A stretch of 64,000 nt of DNA from Trichopria drosophilae (Eukaryota > Arthropoda > Insecta > Hymenoptera > Diapriidae). The position numbers and the translations under genes are program-made. The stretch lies in assembly GCA_030407085.1 (NCBI GenBank), contig CM059582.1:85219501-85283500 (forward strand), given 5' to 3'. Within the stretch, counting starts at the first letter, position 1; each line of letters begins with the position of its first letter. Shown here one piece after another: positions 1-10,974 of this stretch. A model generated the notes under the pieces. It was not told the DNA's origin. It saw only the letters and a list, made by a program, of their open reading frames with translations, and made no database searches.

Positions 1-965
1 TTTTAAATTTAATAACAGAAGAATTCTTGACTGTCTATAACATCGATGATATTAGCTTAGCTGTAATGATAGACGAAATTAAACAAAATGTGTCTTAGTG
101 TGTGCACACTGTAAAACTTCAAAATCCACAACTACTATTTAATATAATGAATTATTTATACATAATAAACACAACATAAGGGTTGACATTTTTTACTCTT
201 TTAATGTTCATTGCAATTCAGTTGAGTTTTAGTAGCATAAGAGTATCCAACATTCAGGCATACTCGCCCTCATCATTTGATAAATAAAATATTGTAATAA
301 TTCGTAATTACTCTGTTTATTATTAGCTCGATTACGAGTGTGTCACATTGTAACGATTTTTTTATGATTGTCCCTGTTCGGGCGCCATTGTATCGATTTT
401 GTTATGATTCTGGGATTAAAAATAATTTTTTGGCATGCGTAATTAATTTTATGTAAATAATTATTATTTTATATGGATCGGTATTTCGTCCCAGGTCTGC
501 TCACGGACTCGTCAGTTGGGCTATGTGAGCAGACCCAGCCCAAGACACGAAACTAATCGTAAATCGTAAATATATGTATAATAAAAGAAAGGATACTACT
601 CACACACATCCCTACCGCGACGCGAAAAAACCGGAACCGCCGCCGATCCTTAGTGATCTTCTTCGCGACACAAACTAACTGATATTGATCAACCGAGTTC
701 ATATTTATACGATTGTCATAAGAAATACAAGCATAAGAAATATAAACAAAACAATTGAAAGATTCCTTCCCTATCTCTTATTTTTCTTTATATTCCTCTA
801 TAATACCTCCACCTCTAAAGCATGGTGCATCATAAAAAACACACCGTTACAACCTCTTATATTTATAATTTTTCTAAAATAGCGATAATACAGTTGAATG
901 TACAAAAATTTACAATTTCCAAAGTCTATTACAATTATGATGTACTTTACTATTTATGCCCAAAT
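1..965. other. AT-rich non-coding DNA
   Basis: No coding sequence is supported; the short open frames have no recognisable domain or biased composition. An imperfect inverted repeat lies at about 484-555 (arms around GGTCTGCTCAC and GTGAGCAGACC). A string at about 374-390 (TGTTCGGGCGCCAT) resembles the first bases of some insect LTRs, but no partner, primer site or target duplication is visible, so I do not call an LTR. Confidence 0.6.
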
Positions 966-1420
966 CTAAATGAATGTCGATTCGAAACGTGGGGCCTTTT
1001 TTAAACTATTTGGCTTATTTTTTTCCGATCGCGTTACTATTTCATGTATAACGGCACGTCGTATTGCGTTAAATCGAATGCGTATTTTTGGACGTATCGT
1101 AGCAGTCGTTGTAGTGGTAGTAATAGCCGAAGAAGTTGTAGTGGTAGAAGTAGTAATATTATTATCACTTTCTACAATCATTTTATAAATAGAATTAAAG
1201 ATGATTTTTTGACCATTTTCGTAGTTTAACAAAATGCCGTTGACTTTGCACGTGTCATAATACTGGTCGTTTGCAGTTCGTACGCGAAAAGCGTAAAATT
1301 TAGGACCTCCCGATATAAAGGTTTCAATATACGCACTCGATCCGCAATCTACCAGTTCGTCGGCAATGGAAATTACCTAAAGGTGGTTCGTAATCTTCGG
1401 ATCACGTCATCGATTCCTTC
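966..1420 (-). pseudogene. Polinton/Maverick-like DNA polymerase B, C-terminal relic
   Basis: On the minus strand a broken frame carries the signature of the C-terminal part of protein-primed family B polymerases of Polinton/Maverick elements. In order: a PPLGNF segment (about 1390-1373), an ADEL segment, a SGGPKFYAF block (about 1310) and a CKVNGILLNY block (about 1240), then a Thr-rich linker and a basic tail ending near 966. In the family the polymerase copies the whole element. The PPLGNF part and the ADEL part are in different frames, so there is a frameshift near 1375. The exonuclease and polymerase-palm motifs are absent, so this is a non-functional fragment. The call rests on recognised motif order and spacing, not on a search. 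A virus-like relative (adintovirus) is an alternative source. Confidence 0.6.
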
Positions 1421-1712
1421 GATATGTATGTTACCGAAACCGTGCCGAAGTAAAGTACGCGGTGATCCAGTTTTTCTGAATAAATGTAGAATTTCAAAAG
1501 CGCTTGAGCTGTCGTGTAAGCCGCAGTGACAATCCTCGTTTCTGTCGATCCAATTGACAAACATAACCTTGTCATTTACTGGAAGAATGCGGGTGACCTC
1601 TTTTGTTACATGGGTGAAAATTTCAAGTAAGTCTTGTCTAGTCGAAATAATCTCTGTGCACGGTATATTTTCGCGTTGCGGAAAGATGTTATATTTATCA
1701 AGTTTTATCCCT
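1373..1712 (-). other. Open frame of unknown family upstream of the polB relic
   Basis: A minus-strand frame stays open for about 110 codons, from after a TAA near 1712 to a TAG at 1373, which is long for this AT-rich DNA. It encodes an acidic/hydrophobic stretch with FVNWIDRNED near the middle and a Cys-His pair (CHCGLHD). I do not recognise the family. It overlaps the start of the polB relic in another frame, so it may be a frameshifted part of the same element. There is no clear start codon context, promoter or splice signal. It could equally be a chance frame. Confidence 0.25.
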
Positions 1713-1917
1713 TAGGATCGCTCATAAGATTCTACGTACGAATTTTTAGTTTGCTCATGAGCACATTCTGCAGATCAGTCACTTGCTTTCTGCTTCATTT
1801 TTAGAAATGTATGTATGCATTTTGAAAATAACTCGACATCGCGAGTCTGGGGATGGTACTGGGAGATATTATATTGCCAAATGTAAATTACGCGACAGAT
1901 ATTTTGCGGCTGGGTGT

Positions 1918-2487
1918 ACAACATACGTAGAGGTAAAGAAAGCCACCAAGAAAGGATATGGGGCAAAATTTCTTAAGTGTACCAGGTCAGAAAATAAAAG
2001 TTTTCAAAATTGTCACAAAGTCGGTAAAATTGTAGTTCTATATGGTAGTAGTTCACATATCAAATATTATTTCGATTGGTCAAATATTTACCGAGTTACA
2101 GGGGGGTGCAGTTTTTGGTTTTTTCACGAGTGTGAATGTTTTCAATATCTCGTAACGTTGATTCTCTTGCTTTAATCGAAATAGTATATGGATATTTTAT
2201 GAATATGGTCAAATATTTCGAAAGTCAAAATTTCACCCTTTTTTGGCAAAATTAATAATTAAATCGGCGTTTTTTCCATGTTGCACCCATTTTATTGCTT
2301 TGAAATTAGTCCCAAATGAAAGCTGAGAGTTTTTTCTATACGACCACAAATTTTTACAGATGCTTCTTATTTTGTTTTCGAGTAATCGTAAAATTAATGA
2401 TTCGCCGCATTGCTTCGAGCGGGACAAGCCGCTGGTGATGCGCCGTCGTGTAACGGACGCGAAGCCGCGCTGTGATATTTTTTTTAT
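1918..2487 (+). repeat. Left terminal inverted repeat
   Basis: Inverted copy of 5672-6260. The arms differ by scattered substitutions and a few short indels, for example about 12 bases near the inner end and the stretch around 2185-2200. The divergence fits an old insertion. Confidence 0.8.
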
Positions 2488-3244
2488 GGATCACACCATT
2501 GACGTCTTCAGGTGTTCATTCTATATTTTCTGCCGCTAGATGGCTATTGTTTTCGCAAATAAAAGTATTCAGCTATTGATAGAAACAACATTGCGTTTTA
2601 AAGCCAACATTGTAGAGAATATAATATAAAAGTATTATAATGCGATTGCTCTTCTTATTGATACCCATAACCCGTACACTTTATCCGACATTGGATTTAT
2701 ATTTTTTCCTGTTAGATTCCTGTTTTTTAGTTATAATTTAGTTTATTTACTTCGTTATAAATGTTCGATTTTTATAGTACAGTTTGAACATTGCCTCAAA
2801 CTAATTTTTAAGTTCCCCTGGTTTTAATTTCCCATCGTTTATTTTGTTTTATATTTCGTTTTTAAAACTGGACGATTCTTTTTCAACTTAGTACTTTTAG
2901 ATCCTTCAAAATGCCTTCTCAATGTAGTGCATTTAAAAAAAAAAAGAAATGCATTAATCCTTTCTGGAACAGGAAGTGAACTTGCTCGTGTTTCTGATAA
3001 CTTGAGAATGACTTTTCCTGCCCTGCTGCCAAGTGGTTCACAAATTTGCATATCTTGTCGTTGTCGCCTTGCAAAGACTACGTCAGAAGTACCACCCTCG
3101 CGATCTGATAATATTACACAACATATTGATGTAGTTCATGTTGATTCAACAGATGATGACATAAGTGAATTAGACAATTTAAGAAACAAAGACGATTCTG
3201 TTTTAGATGTGGACACATTGGTAAAATATCACAATGATTTCCAT

Positions 3245-3762
3245 AAATAGGGTTTTAAGATAGGCTTGATTTCATCAATAAATATAAATTTTATGGGCTC
3301 TGCCTATCACTTGAAAAAAAATTTTAAAATTTCTTCTTTCTTCCTTCTTCATGAATTTAAAGACAATATCACTTTTTAAAATTAAGACTTTATTTCAAAT
3401 TGAAAACATACAAACAAAATTTTTTTTTATATTATAAAGAAAACTTAAAACTCTTTAAAAAATATATTCAAAAAAAATAAAAATTAACTTTAAAAGACTC
3501 AACGTTTCGGACCTCTCGGGTCCCTCTTCAGGAGTCAATAATTAAAAACTGTTTTTATTAACTTTTATTTTTTTGTACATATTTTTTAAAGAGTTTTAAG
3601 TTTTATTTATAATTAAAAAAATTTTTTTTTTGTATGTTTTTAATTTTAAGTAAAGTCTTAATTTTAAAGTGATATTGTCTTTAAATTCATGAAGAAGGAA
3701 GAATGAAGAAATTTTTACATTTTTTCTTCAAGCGATAGGCAGATCCCATAAAATTTATATTT
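3245..3762. mobile_element. Foldback/MITE-like palindrome inserted in the transposase relic
   Basis: The arms 3280-3475 and 3545-3762 are imperfect inverted copies (outer ends AAATATAAATTTTATGGG). About 35 extra bases lie between the left arm and the left flank. The 14-base string ACAATGATTTCCAT occurs at 3231-3244 and again at 3763-3776, directly flanking the insert as a target duplication. The host frame that stops at 3250 resumes sensibly right after the second copy. The loop holds a hammerhead-like motif. No protein is encoded. Confidence 0.75.
3496..3536 (-). ncRNA. Hammerhead-ribozyme-like motif
   Basis: Read on the minus strand, a 5-bp stem (GACTC / GAGTC) encloses CTGAAGA, a 5-bp hairpin (GGACC / GGTCC, loop CGAGA), GAAA and then CGTT. 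This is the conserved hammerhead core order CUGANGA - stem II - GAAA - stem III - UH. Stem III would be only a single C-G pair in cis, so activity would need a dimer or an extended form, as proposed for some minimal type I hammerheads in retroelements. One extra G sits between CTGAAGA and stem II, which weakens the call. Cleavage is not shown. Confidence 0.4.
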
Positions 3763-5130
3763 ACAATGATTTCCATTTAGCTGGTGCTGAGGTACTTCAT
3801 CAAATTAGTGAAAAATATAAAGTTTCCACAAATGACATCGTGAAATTCTAATTATTATCGCTTGCACCAAAATCTTGAGGCTTTGAGAAATTGATGAAGA
3901 CGTTAAAGAATCAGTTGTCATCAGGCATAGAAGTTTAGCACTGTCCAAACCAAAGACTGGGAAACCATTGCCTATTGCAACTGCTGCGCTTGTAAAGAAT
4001 TTTTACGAACATGATGATTGTAGTCGGATGATGCCGGGGATGAAGGACTTTGTGTCTGTAAAAAATGACGATGGAACTCGTTCGCATGTTCAAAAGCGGT
4101 TACTTTTAGGCAATATTAATGAGCTCTACTTACAATTTACAAGTGAATATGTGGACGTGGCTATAAGTATTTCTTCATTCACGAAACTTAGGCCACCATA
4201 CTGTGTTTGAGACGGAAGTAGTGGCACCCAAGAATGTGTGCGTTTATGTGTATCACGAGAATATAAAATTAATGTTAAATGGAATTGACATCCACAATTC
4301 AACTAAAGAGATGGATATGCTATTAACGGACTATCGTGACTGCTTGAATACCATCATGTGCTCCGAATCTACACCTTCTTGTTGTTTAGATGAATGCACG
4401 AATTGCCCTGGAACTGTTTGAGATGAGGTTACAAACCGAAAAATGTAATTTAAAAAATTTAGTCACAAGTGCCGATGAATTTGTAGACGATTTATGTGAA
4501 CACTTGTTGCAATTAAAAACTCATCACTCTATTACAACCAAACTGTCAACGTTTTGTAAAAACTTAAAAAATAATTTATTATTTGATGAATTCTTGATCT
4601 CGTGCAACTTTGGAGAAAATGTTGCCTTTGCTCTACCAAATTCGGCGCAATTATTCCATTGGAATAATGATCCGGCAACCGTACTCACAGTGGTAATTTA
4701 TTATCAAGAACATGGCGAATTAAAACATAAAAATATCGCGGTAATATCTGAAAATCTCGCCCACGATACGGTGGCTGTCTACGTGTATACAGAAATAGTA
4801 GTAGGTTATTTGAAAAGCAAATTCAAGCCGAAAAAATTATACCACTTTACAGATGGAACTGGACAACGCTTTAAGAACAAAAGTAACTTTTGTAACCTCC
4901 GAGCTCATGGAAAAAATTTTTATATTGCAGAGTGGCATTTCCATGCCACCTCTTATGGAAAAGGGGCGTGTGATGGTATAGGAGCAAATATAAAACATCG
5001 AGCAGCACGACACCGCGTGCAGTGCTCTCCACAACACCATATACTCACTCTTCTAAAATTATACGAATGGGCAAATATTAATTGCAGAGAAACAAAAATC
5101 TTGTTTAGTAGCAATCAAAATTATCAATAA

Positions 5131-5671
5131 GCGCACGATTTTTTAAAATATAGATTTGAAAATGCGATAACAATTTCGAGTACGAAAAAGTATCCCGCGT
5201 TTATCCCAACGGAAGACGATAAGCTTCAGTTGCTAAGGTATTCGAATTCCTCGACGTATGAGATCTTTCCGAAAACGACAAATAGGAACACACGCCGTGT
5301 CTACAAAAGAAAACCAAACTGCGAAACTATTTAAATTCCATTAATAATTTTAAATTAGCTAAATATAAAAATAAAAAAATTAAATCAAATAATTAAAAAA
5401 AACACATAATTTCAAAACAAAAAAAAATATATAATTTAAACACCAACAAATATATATAATTTAAAAACAAAAAAAAAAAATAAAGAGGGGCCACATTACT
5501 ATCTCCGTCCACGTCGTTAGCTCTAGGTAATGCTAAAGGAGAGTTTACCAGTGACAACCAACGGTTGGCCGGCTAAGGAGTGCCGAGTTGTGTAGTGAAT
5601 AATTTGTCACAACACAAAAAATTTCTATTTTGCGATTAAAAATTTTAATTTACTATTTGACGTCATTGAAA
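5131..5671. other. Non-coding interior of the long-TIR element
   Basis: AT-rich DNA between the broken gene and the right inverted repeat, with poly-A runs near 5395-5480. At 5497-5541 it holds a block (TCCACGTCGTTAGCTCTAGG then TAATGCTAAA) that closely resembles blocks downstream of the two DD41D transposases at 41565-41600 and 44672-44706. Confidence 0.6.
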
Positions 5672-6260
5672 AAAAATATCACAGCGAGGCTTCGCGTCCG
5701 TTACACGACGGCGCTCCACCAGCGACTAGTCCTGCTCGAAGCAGCGTGGCAAATCATTAATTTTACGATTACTCGAAAACAAAATAAAAAACATCTCTGA
5801 AAGTTGGTCATCTTATCGGAAAAACTCTCAGCTTTCATTTGGAACTAATTTCAAAGCAATAAAATGGGTGTAATTGGAAAAAATGCCTATTTAATTATTA
5901 ATTTTACCAAAAAAGGGTTAAATTTTGCTTTCAAAATATTTGACCATATTCATCTGAAAGACCGTCTAATCATCGTTAAAAACTATCCAGATACTATTTT
6001 GATTAAAGCAAGAGAATCAACGTTACGAGCTATTGGAAACATCCACACTCGTGAAAGACCCAAAAATTGCACCCCGTCTAACTCGGTAAATATTTAACCA
6101 ATAGAAATAATTGTTGATATGTGAACTACTACTATATAGAACTACAATTTTACCGACTTTGTGACAATTTTGAAAACTTTTATTTTCTGACCTGGTACAC
6201 TTAAGAAATTTTGCCCCATATCCTTTCTTGGTGGCTTTCTTTACCTCTACGTATGTTGTA
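5672..6260 (-). repeat. Right terminal inverted repeat
   Basis: Inverted copy of 1918-2487. Outer end CTCTACGTATGTTGTA; inner end AAAAAAAATATCACAGCG. Open frames here are by-products and recur in the left arm on the other strand. Confidence 0.8.
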
Positions 6261-6329
6261 TGTACCCTCATTACACATATTTGTACATCCAAAAGAAACA
6301 AATAACGTGTTGAAACGTGGTAATTTTTT

Positions 6330-6600
6330 TTAGAACTGTGAATTTCGTTTCGGGCAATTTTATAGGCAGAATATTGATTACAGGTTGTACTGGGTCTGGG
6401 AAACAATAAAATATAAACAGATTACGTCGAATGAGATTCCTTTTATTTTAACAGATCCGTTATATTACAATATCATCCTAGTTCCACATAAAGACAAAAT
6501 ATGCGCATCCTCTTTAAGTAGAGCTAACGCTTTCAAACAGACAAAATGCGAATTCCCCTATCAATCAAATAAACAGAAGTCATACATTTTCATAAACTAA
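6330..6600 (+). pseudogene. Possible ATPase relic with a Walker A-like motif
   Basis: Just outside the right inverted repeat, a plus-strand frame reads GRILITGCTGSGK (about 6362-6400), a hydrophobic strand followed by GxxGxGK as in P-loop ATPases. A stop follows at once, and another frame continues open to 6600 with no clear motif. With the polB relic on the other side of the nested element, this could be part of a Polinton packaging-type ATPase. The P-loop alone is weak evidence and could be chance. Confidence 0.25.
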
Positions 6601-7910
6601 TTAGCTGCCTATTTCATTCGTCCACGCATTAAAAAATATTGTACGTTACCGACTACATCAACGATCTTTAGATCTTCCGTCGACGGTTGAGTTCATAGTT
6701 GGCCCGTCTTCCTGGGGTGACAGTGCTCCTCGTTGACCAAGAATCAATTTTCTGAATTGCAGTCACCGTAGCGTCAAACTCAGGCCGCAGATCTTCCTCA
6801 GGCCTTCGAACCAATACTATAAGTAACACAGGGCGGATATCAGCTGATCGAGTTGGAAATTGGTTTGTCTTCAACATCTATCTAACGATATCATTAATTA
6901 AAAAAAGAGCCTCACAATGTTTCACTGATCTTTAATCATCAATTTCCTTCAGAGTTGCACGCGATTAAAACGTAAATGTTATTAACAAATTATTCATTAA
7001 AATTATTTCTAAACGGTACAGAACCACTTTTTCAGCTCCAATTTTTTCTAATTGCAAGATTGAATCGTCGACTTTAATAATCAATTTCATTCAGAGTTGC
7101 ACGCGATTTGCACGTAATGGTTATTGACAAATTATAGTACAGAATCATATTCTGAGCTCCAATTTTGTTTCAAAAATTATTTTTTTACGAATTTTGTAAG
7201 TTTTAGATCGTTGTTGGCTGCTGGGGGAGGGAGAGTTCATTTTGAAATGCTGTTTTCGTCATTTTTGTACTCCTTGGTACGTACTTAAAAAAAATTGATG
7301 TCTTAAAAATTTTTTTTTTAAATCGCTCGACCGAGCGCTCCAAACTTCAACATCATAAACATGACAAATTTTGCAAAAATCCTTGCATTTTTGTAATATT
7401 TTCCGACTAAAGTAGCATTTCAGAATGCTGTGCTCTGCATTGACTATCCGGACGCAGATTGCGATACAATAAATTCATTTGATGTTCTACCGATCGCTTC
7501 AATATTCTCAGCAAACAGATGACATAATCACGCACCTTTTCGTCAAGACTTTGCGTTCTGGTTTCAGCTTTCTACCATAATAGCTATTGAAGGTTATGAT
7601 TTATTCCATAACAACGACGTACAGACACGCAGAAATCCTGCCAAGAACGCCAACCTGGCTGTGATAAACGGCACCTATGAACTATATTGTACATTAGATG
7701 TGACATCGCTATCAGAATTTATTTCTCGCTGAAGTTAGTTAATGCACGACATTCTTCAACGCGGATAAGAAATTTCTTAATACTATGGCCTGTTGTGCCG
7801 GAAAATTTAATACTCCAGCGACGTACTATTTCGCCGACATCGCGATGGCGCAGAATCACTCTTTCGACACATTCGAGAAGGGAACGACTGGCATCCCCCC
7901 CCCCCTAGCC
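6601..7910. other. Non-coding DNA with a diverged tandem duplication
   Basis: No gene is supported. About 6943-7046 and 7083-7172 are diverged direct copies sharing TTCAGAGTTGCACGCGATT, an ACGTAA..TTATT.ACAAATTAT stretch and GAGCTCCAATTTT-like strings. A C-run at 7896-7906 adjoins the MITE-like palindrome that follows. Confidence 0.5.
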
Positions 7911-8097
7911 GGGGAACAAAGTTCCGAAAATCAAAACCCCGAAAGGCTAAAATTTCGATATTGAGTGAGTCCAAGATATTTTAATTTGCTTTATTTTTGC
8001 CGAATTTTCAAAGACAAAGTTAAGAAAATTACGCTGGAGCCATGCTATATCGGAATTTTGGCCTTTCGGTGTATTGATTTTCGGAACTTTCTTCCCC
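7911..8097. mobile_element. MITE-like palindrome, 187 bp
   Basis: Inverted arms of about 50 bp at 7911-7962 and 8047-8097. The outer ends are GGGGAACAAAGTTCCGAAAA and its complement with a few mismatches, then a CCGAAAGG core and an ATTTCGATAT inner end. The 85-bp spacer is AT-rich. No target duplication can be read because both flanks are C-rich. No coding capacity. Confidence 0.65.
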
Positions 8098-8339
8098 TGC
8101 CCTCCCCCTCTGGTAGACAATTGGCTGGATCCGGAAATTAGCGGATCAACTATTGCAGCGCCGTAACGCAGCGTTGCAACGGTCGTTTTTCTTGTCTTGC
8201 GACGTCTATCTCGTCGTTCCCTACTCTGTAGGTCTGTCCAGGGTCAAGCGACGAGCAGATTCGGTTATTAGTGGAAGGGTAGGGGATGAATAATCACTCA
8301 TAAAGTACGAATAACCAATGAATGAATTGTCTATTTTCG

Positions 8340-8618
8340 ATGCGGTACATTCACTTGAGCTTAATCTAGAGTCTACGAACGGTTCGGTCGGAAGTAGCGG
8401 CGATGGGATATTCCCCTCTCGGAACGGTAATGGCCGGAATTGAGAACAAGTGGTACACCCCTCTTAGAACGGTAACGGGCGGAATTAGGAACAAAGGGTA
8501 CTCTCCTCCCAACTACGAGGCCGGTTTTTCTACTTTTCGTCATGGGAGAACGCTCTTCTGACTGGTTGCCCGACGACAACTGACTCTCACCGGTCGCGCT
8601 CCGGCTTTTATAGCGCAC
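8340..8618 (-). repeat. Short direct repeats within an open frame
   Basis: Two to three degenerate copies of a roughly 48-bp unit (around ACCGTTC.AAGAGGGGTGTACC on the minus strand) lie at 8395-8505. They give a minus-strand frame of 81 codons with a repeated YRSKRG / YRSERG peptide. The repeat lies just downstream of the core-promoter-like pair at 8612/8581, so it may be transcribed leader sequence of an unrecognised element rather than protein. Confidence 0.35.
8574..8613 (-). promoter_or_regulatory. Core-promoter-like TATA box plus initiator
   Basis: On the minus strand CTATAAAAG has its TATA start at 8612, and an arthropod-type initiator TCAGTTG has its A at 8581, a spacing of 31 bases. 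That is the expected TATA-to-start distance. A GC-rich spacer separates them. The downstream promoter element position does not match consensus. Such pairs are typical of insect LTRs, but no LTR ends are visible here. Confidence 0.4.
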
Positions 8619-9055
8619 CCGGGTTGCGCGCGCAGCGTTCTAAGGAAAAGCGTCGAAATATAGGGCGGCGGTGCTCGTTGAACCATGACTGTCGTACGGC
8701 CTTGTGACACATGAAATTTAAATGTCGCGTTACAGACTTTTCTATCAGCCGAAAAACTTGGATATTAGCACTTCCACTTTTGTGCGGAATTTCGCTTTTT
8801 CCGTTTACCCGTGTAGTATTAACCAATCGGCTTTGTTCTTTTATAAATTGCTCGACGGATTCTTCACGCTCTTTTTCCACAATTGTGGTCCGCGATTCCG
8901 CCTTATCCAAAGCTGCTAATACTTCTACTAGAATTTCGTGTCGACCTTGGTAGATTTCAATAGGGGAATTATATTCGGAAATATGATTCAAATTATTCGC
9001 ACTCTGTTGCGTACGTTCCGTAGTTATCGTCGATGTTGCAAAAGTTGTCGACGGT
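8608..9055 (-). other. Open frame of unknown family
   Basis: A minus-strand frame is open from about 9055 to 8608 (ATG at 8991; 127 codons from there). It is rich in charged residues, with a likely coiled-coil stretch (LDKAESRTTIVEKEREE, about 8915-8865). I do not recognise it. Its C-terminal part runs over the TATA/initiator pair, which argues that the end is not protein-coding. It may be a gag-like relic of an LTR element. Confidence 0.25.
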
Positions 9056-9060
9056 TGTCA

Positions 9061-9820
9061 TATTTGCAGTTGTTATTTTTTATTTAATTATTGTTATAAT
9101 ATTGAAAACTAATCATTATTGATATTATTTAATTGTATATATAATTATTTTATTATTTATGATTTACTTCGCCACGTATTCCCCTGACCGGTGTAAACAA
9201 TAACACGTGCGACGTTCCACACGTCTTCCGAAAATCATGATTTTCAATTTAAAATATTGCGATTTAACGCGCTTGGTGCCATTGTAAGGTTTACTTCGAC
9301 GCTACAGCAAATATTAAATAAGTCATAAAAAAGAAAATGTGTCTATACAAAGTACATGTATACTTGTGAAAACCCGCTGACCACGGGGTAGAGGACGAAA
9401 AACTAGACCGTAAGTCATATTATGAAAAATGATTTGTTACTAGCGTTTTCGCAAGTTATTAAGCTTTGAAATTAACCAATAGGGAAAACGCTTGGTGATT
9501 CGCTTGGTGATTGCCGCGAATAAATTCGAGCGAAGGCTTTGTCGTTGAATACAAAATGAAATCGAAGAAACGAGCATCGGCAATGTACAGCTGCTTTTGG
9601 TTAGCAGCGTTTCCCTTCTTTTGACAAATATAAGCAGACGGGAAGGGAAGGCGAGGAACCGAGCGGGCAGATATACCGGGACTCTACTGTATTCAAACAT
9701 TTTGCAAGTCTTTTCAGCACGTTTTACTTGATTCCGTTAATCTAAAATGGTTTGAAAATGGCCTATATTCTGCATAATATTCAATGCACAAATACAGTCA
9801 TCCAAATTTGTTATTATATA
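9061..9820. other. Non-coding DNA, nothing recognised
   Basis: AT-rich sequence on both strands. The only long frame (9440-9700, minus) has no recognisable motif. No repeat of note was seen. Confidence 0.5.
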
Positions 9821-9954
<134 letters not shown>

Positions 9955-10974
9955 CAAAAACGTGGTCATGTGAATTTGGAGTTTGAGCTGGGTGGATTTT
10001 TCGTGCCAATGATTGAGGTTATGTGCACCATGTTTTCTTGGCTGCGACTTTAGAAATATGGATATGCCTGCACACAAAGTATAATATATATTATTTTGGA
10101 AAATGCACAAAGGGAGATTTCCTGAATGAATTACAACGTTGGTCGACCAGTCAAGTAAGAATATTACGTTTCAATTAAAGTCAATTGTTTCAAGATTGAT
10201 TATTCAGTATACGAACATTTTTTGTTATTTACATTGCATAACTTTTTGTAATTTCCTTTTGTCGAATTACAGAAATCCTTTAAAAAACATGCAGTAGATG
10301 GGTTTTCTAGAAGTGTATTATTTTAGTAAATTAATGTTTGATTTTAATAATTATCAATTAATGCCATGATTGTGCAATTCGATACTTGATTGATTCGGTA
10401 TGGACGAATATATGTTGATGAATAGCTACGGCGTAATATGAGAGATATCTTTGTATTTTGTGTGACGATTCGACGAAAAACTGCGTTGATAAGTGGTTGA
10501 CCAAATTGATTTGGAGTGTGAGATGAGAAAGATGAATTATTTAAATAATAGTGATTATGTAACATGTATTATAGTAATTATGCAATTTTCATGTGCTACG
10601 ACAAGTAAATTTACTTCAGAGGTATTGTTTGGTGTTCATTAAATGATGCAAAATTCATTCCTTGGATTTAAATAAGTTTCTTTTATACAATGTAAATTGA
10701 TCAGTGATATATTGAATGTTCTTGTAAAGGTTTGCTGTTGAATTTTGATTACATTGAGTCGGAATAATTTGTATTTCAGATACACGTTGAGAATTATATA
10801 TTTGCTAAATTTGGTCGATTAAAACTTTAGTAAATGAACGTCTGATATCTGATAATGCTGATTTATTAAAAAACAAGACAATTAATTGAAAAATTAATAA
10901 TTAATATATTATTTAAAAACGAACAGTAACATGCAAGTTGTAGAACAACAATTATTTACAGTAATTGAATATAT
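9955..10974. other. AT-rich non-coding DNA, nothing recognised
   Basis: No coding, RNA or repeat feature is supported on either strand. It ends at the (ATA)n tail of the SINE. Confidence 0.5.

Larger units (their letters stand above)
2910..5130 (+). pseudogene. Decayed transposase-like protein (DG..Q..K / AEWHF.AT..GK..CDG.G family)
   Basis: Successive plus-strand frames match parts of a long protein family that I know only as an uncharacterised, repetitive metazoan type. The first part (2910-3244) has a Cys-rich N-terminus and SGSQICISCRCRL. The middle (3860-4210) has FYEHDDCSRMMPGMKD and QKRLLLGN. Next (4203-4421) is a VCVYVYHENIKLM block and a CCLDECTNCPG cluster. The last frame (4390-5130) has FTDGTGQRFKNKSNF, AEWHFHATSYGK and CDGIG. 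The conserved D and CDG residues resemble an RNase H-like transposase core, but that is inference. The gene is dead: frameshifts lie near 2940, 3850, 4205 and 4410, and a foldback element splits it at 3245-3762. Its position between long inverted repeats supports its being the mover of that element. Confidence 0.6.
1918..6260 (+). mobile_element. 4.3 kb DNA-transposon-like element with ~570 bp terminal inverted repeats
   Basis: The segments 1918-2487 and 5672-6260 are inverted copies of each other at high identity with small gaps. They begin at the outer ends with TACAACATACGTAGAGG and end inside at a run of T/A next to GCTGTGATATTTTTTT. They enclose one decayed plus-strand gene (2910-5130) and AT-rich DNA. 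Homology stops sharply at 1917/1918 and 6260/6261. A target duplication is not resolved: both flanks contain a TGTAC-like string, but the spacing differs. The superfamily is not assigned. The element is non-autonomous now because its gene is broken. Confidence 0.75.

Noticed and set aside
374..680. Possible solo LTR beginning TGTTCGGGCGCCAT
   Set aside because: No clear CA end, target duplication or second copy in the window.
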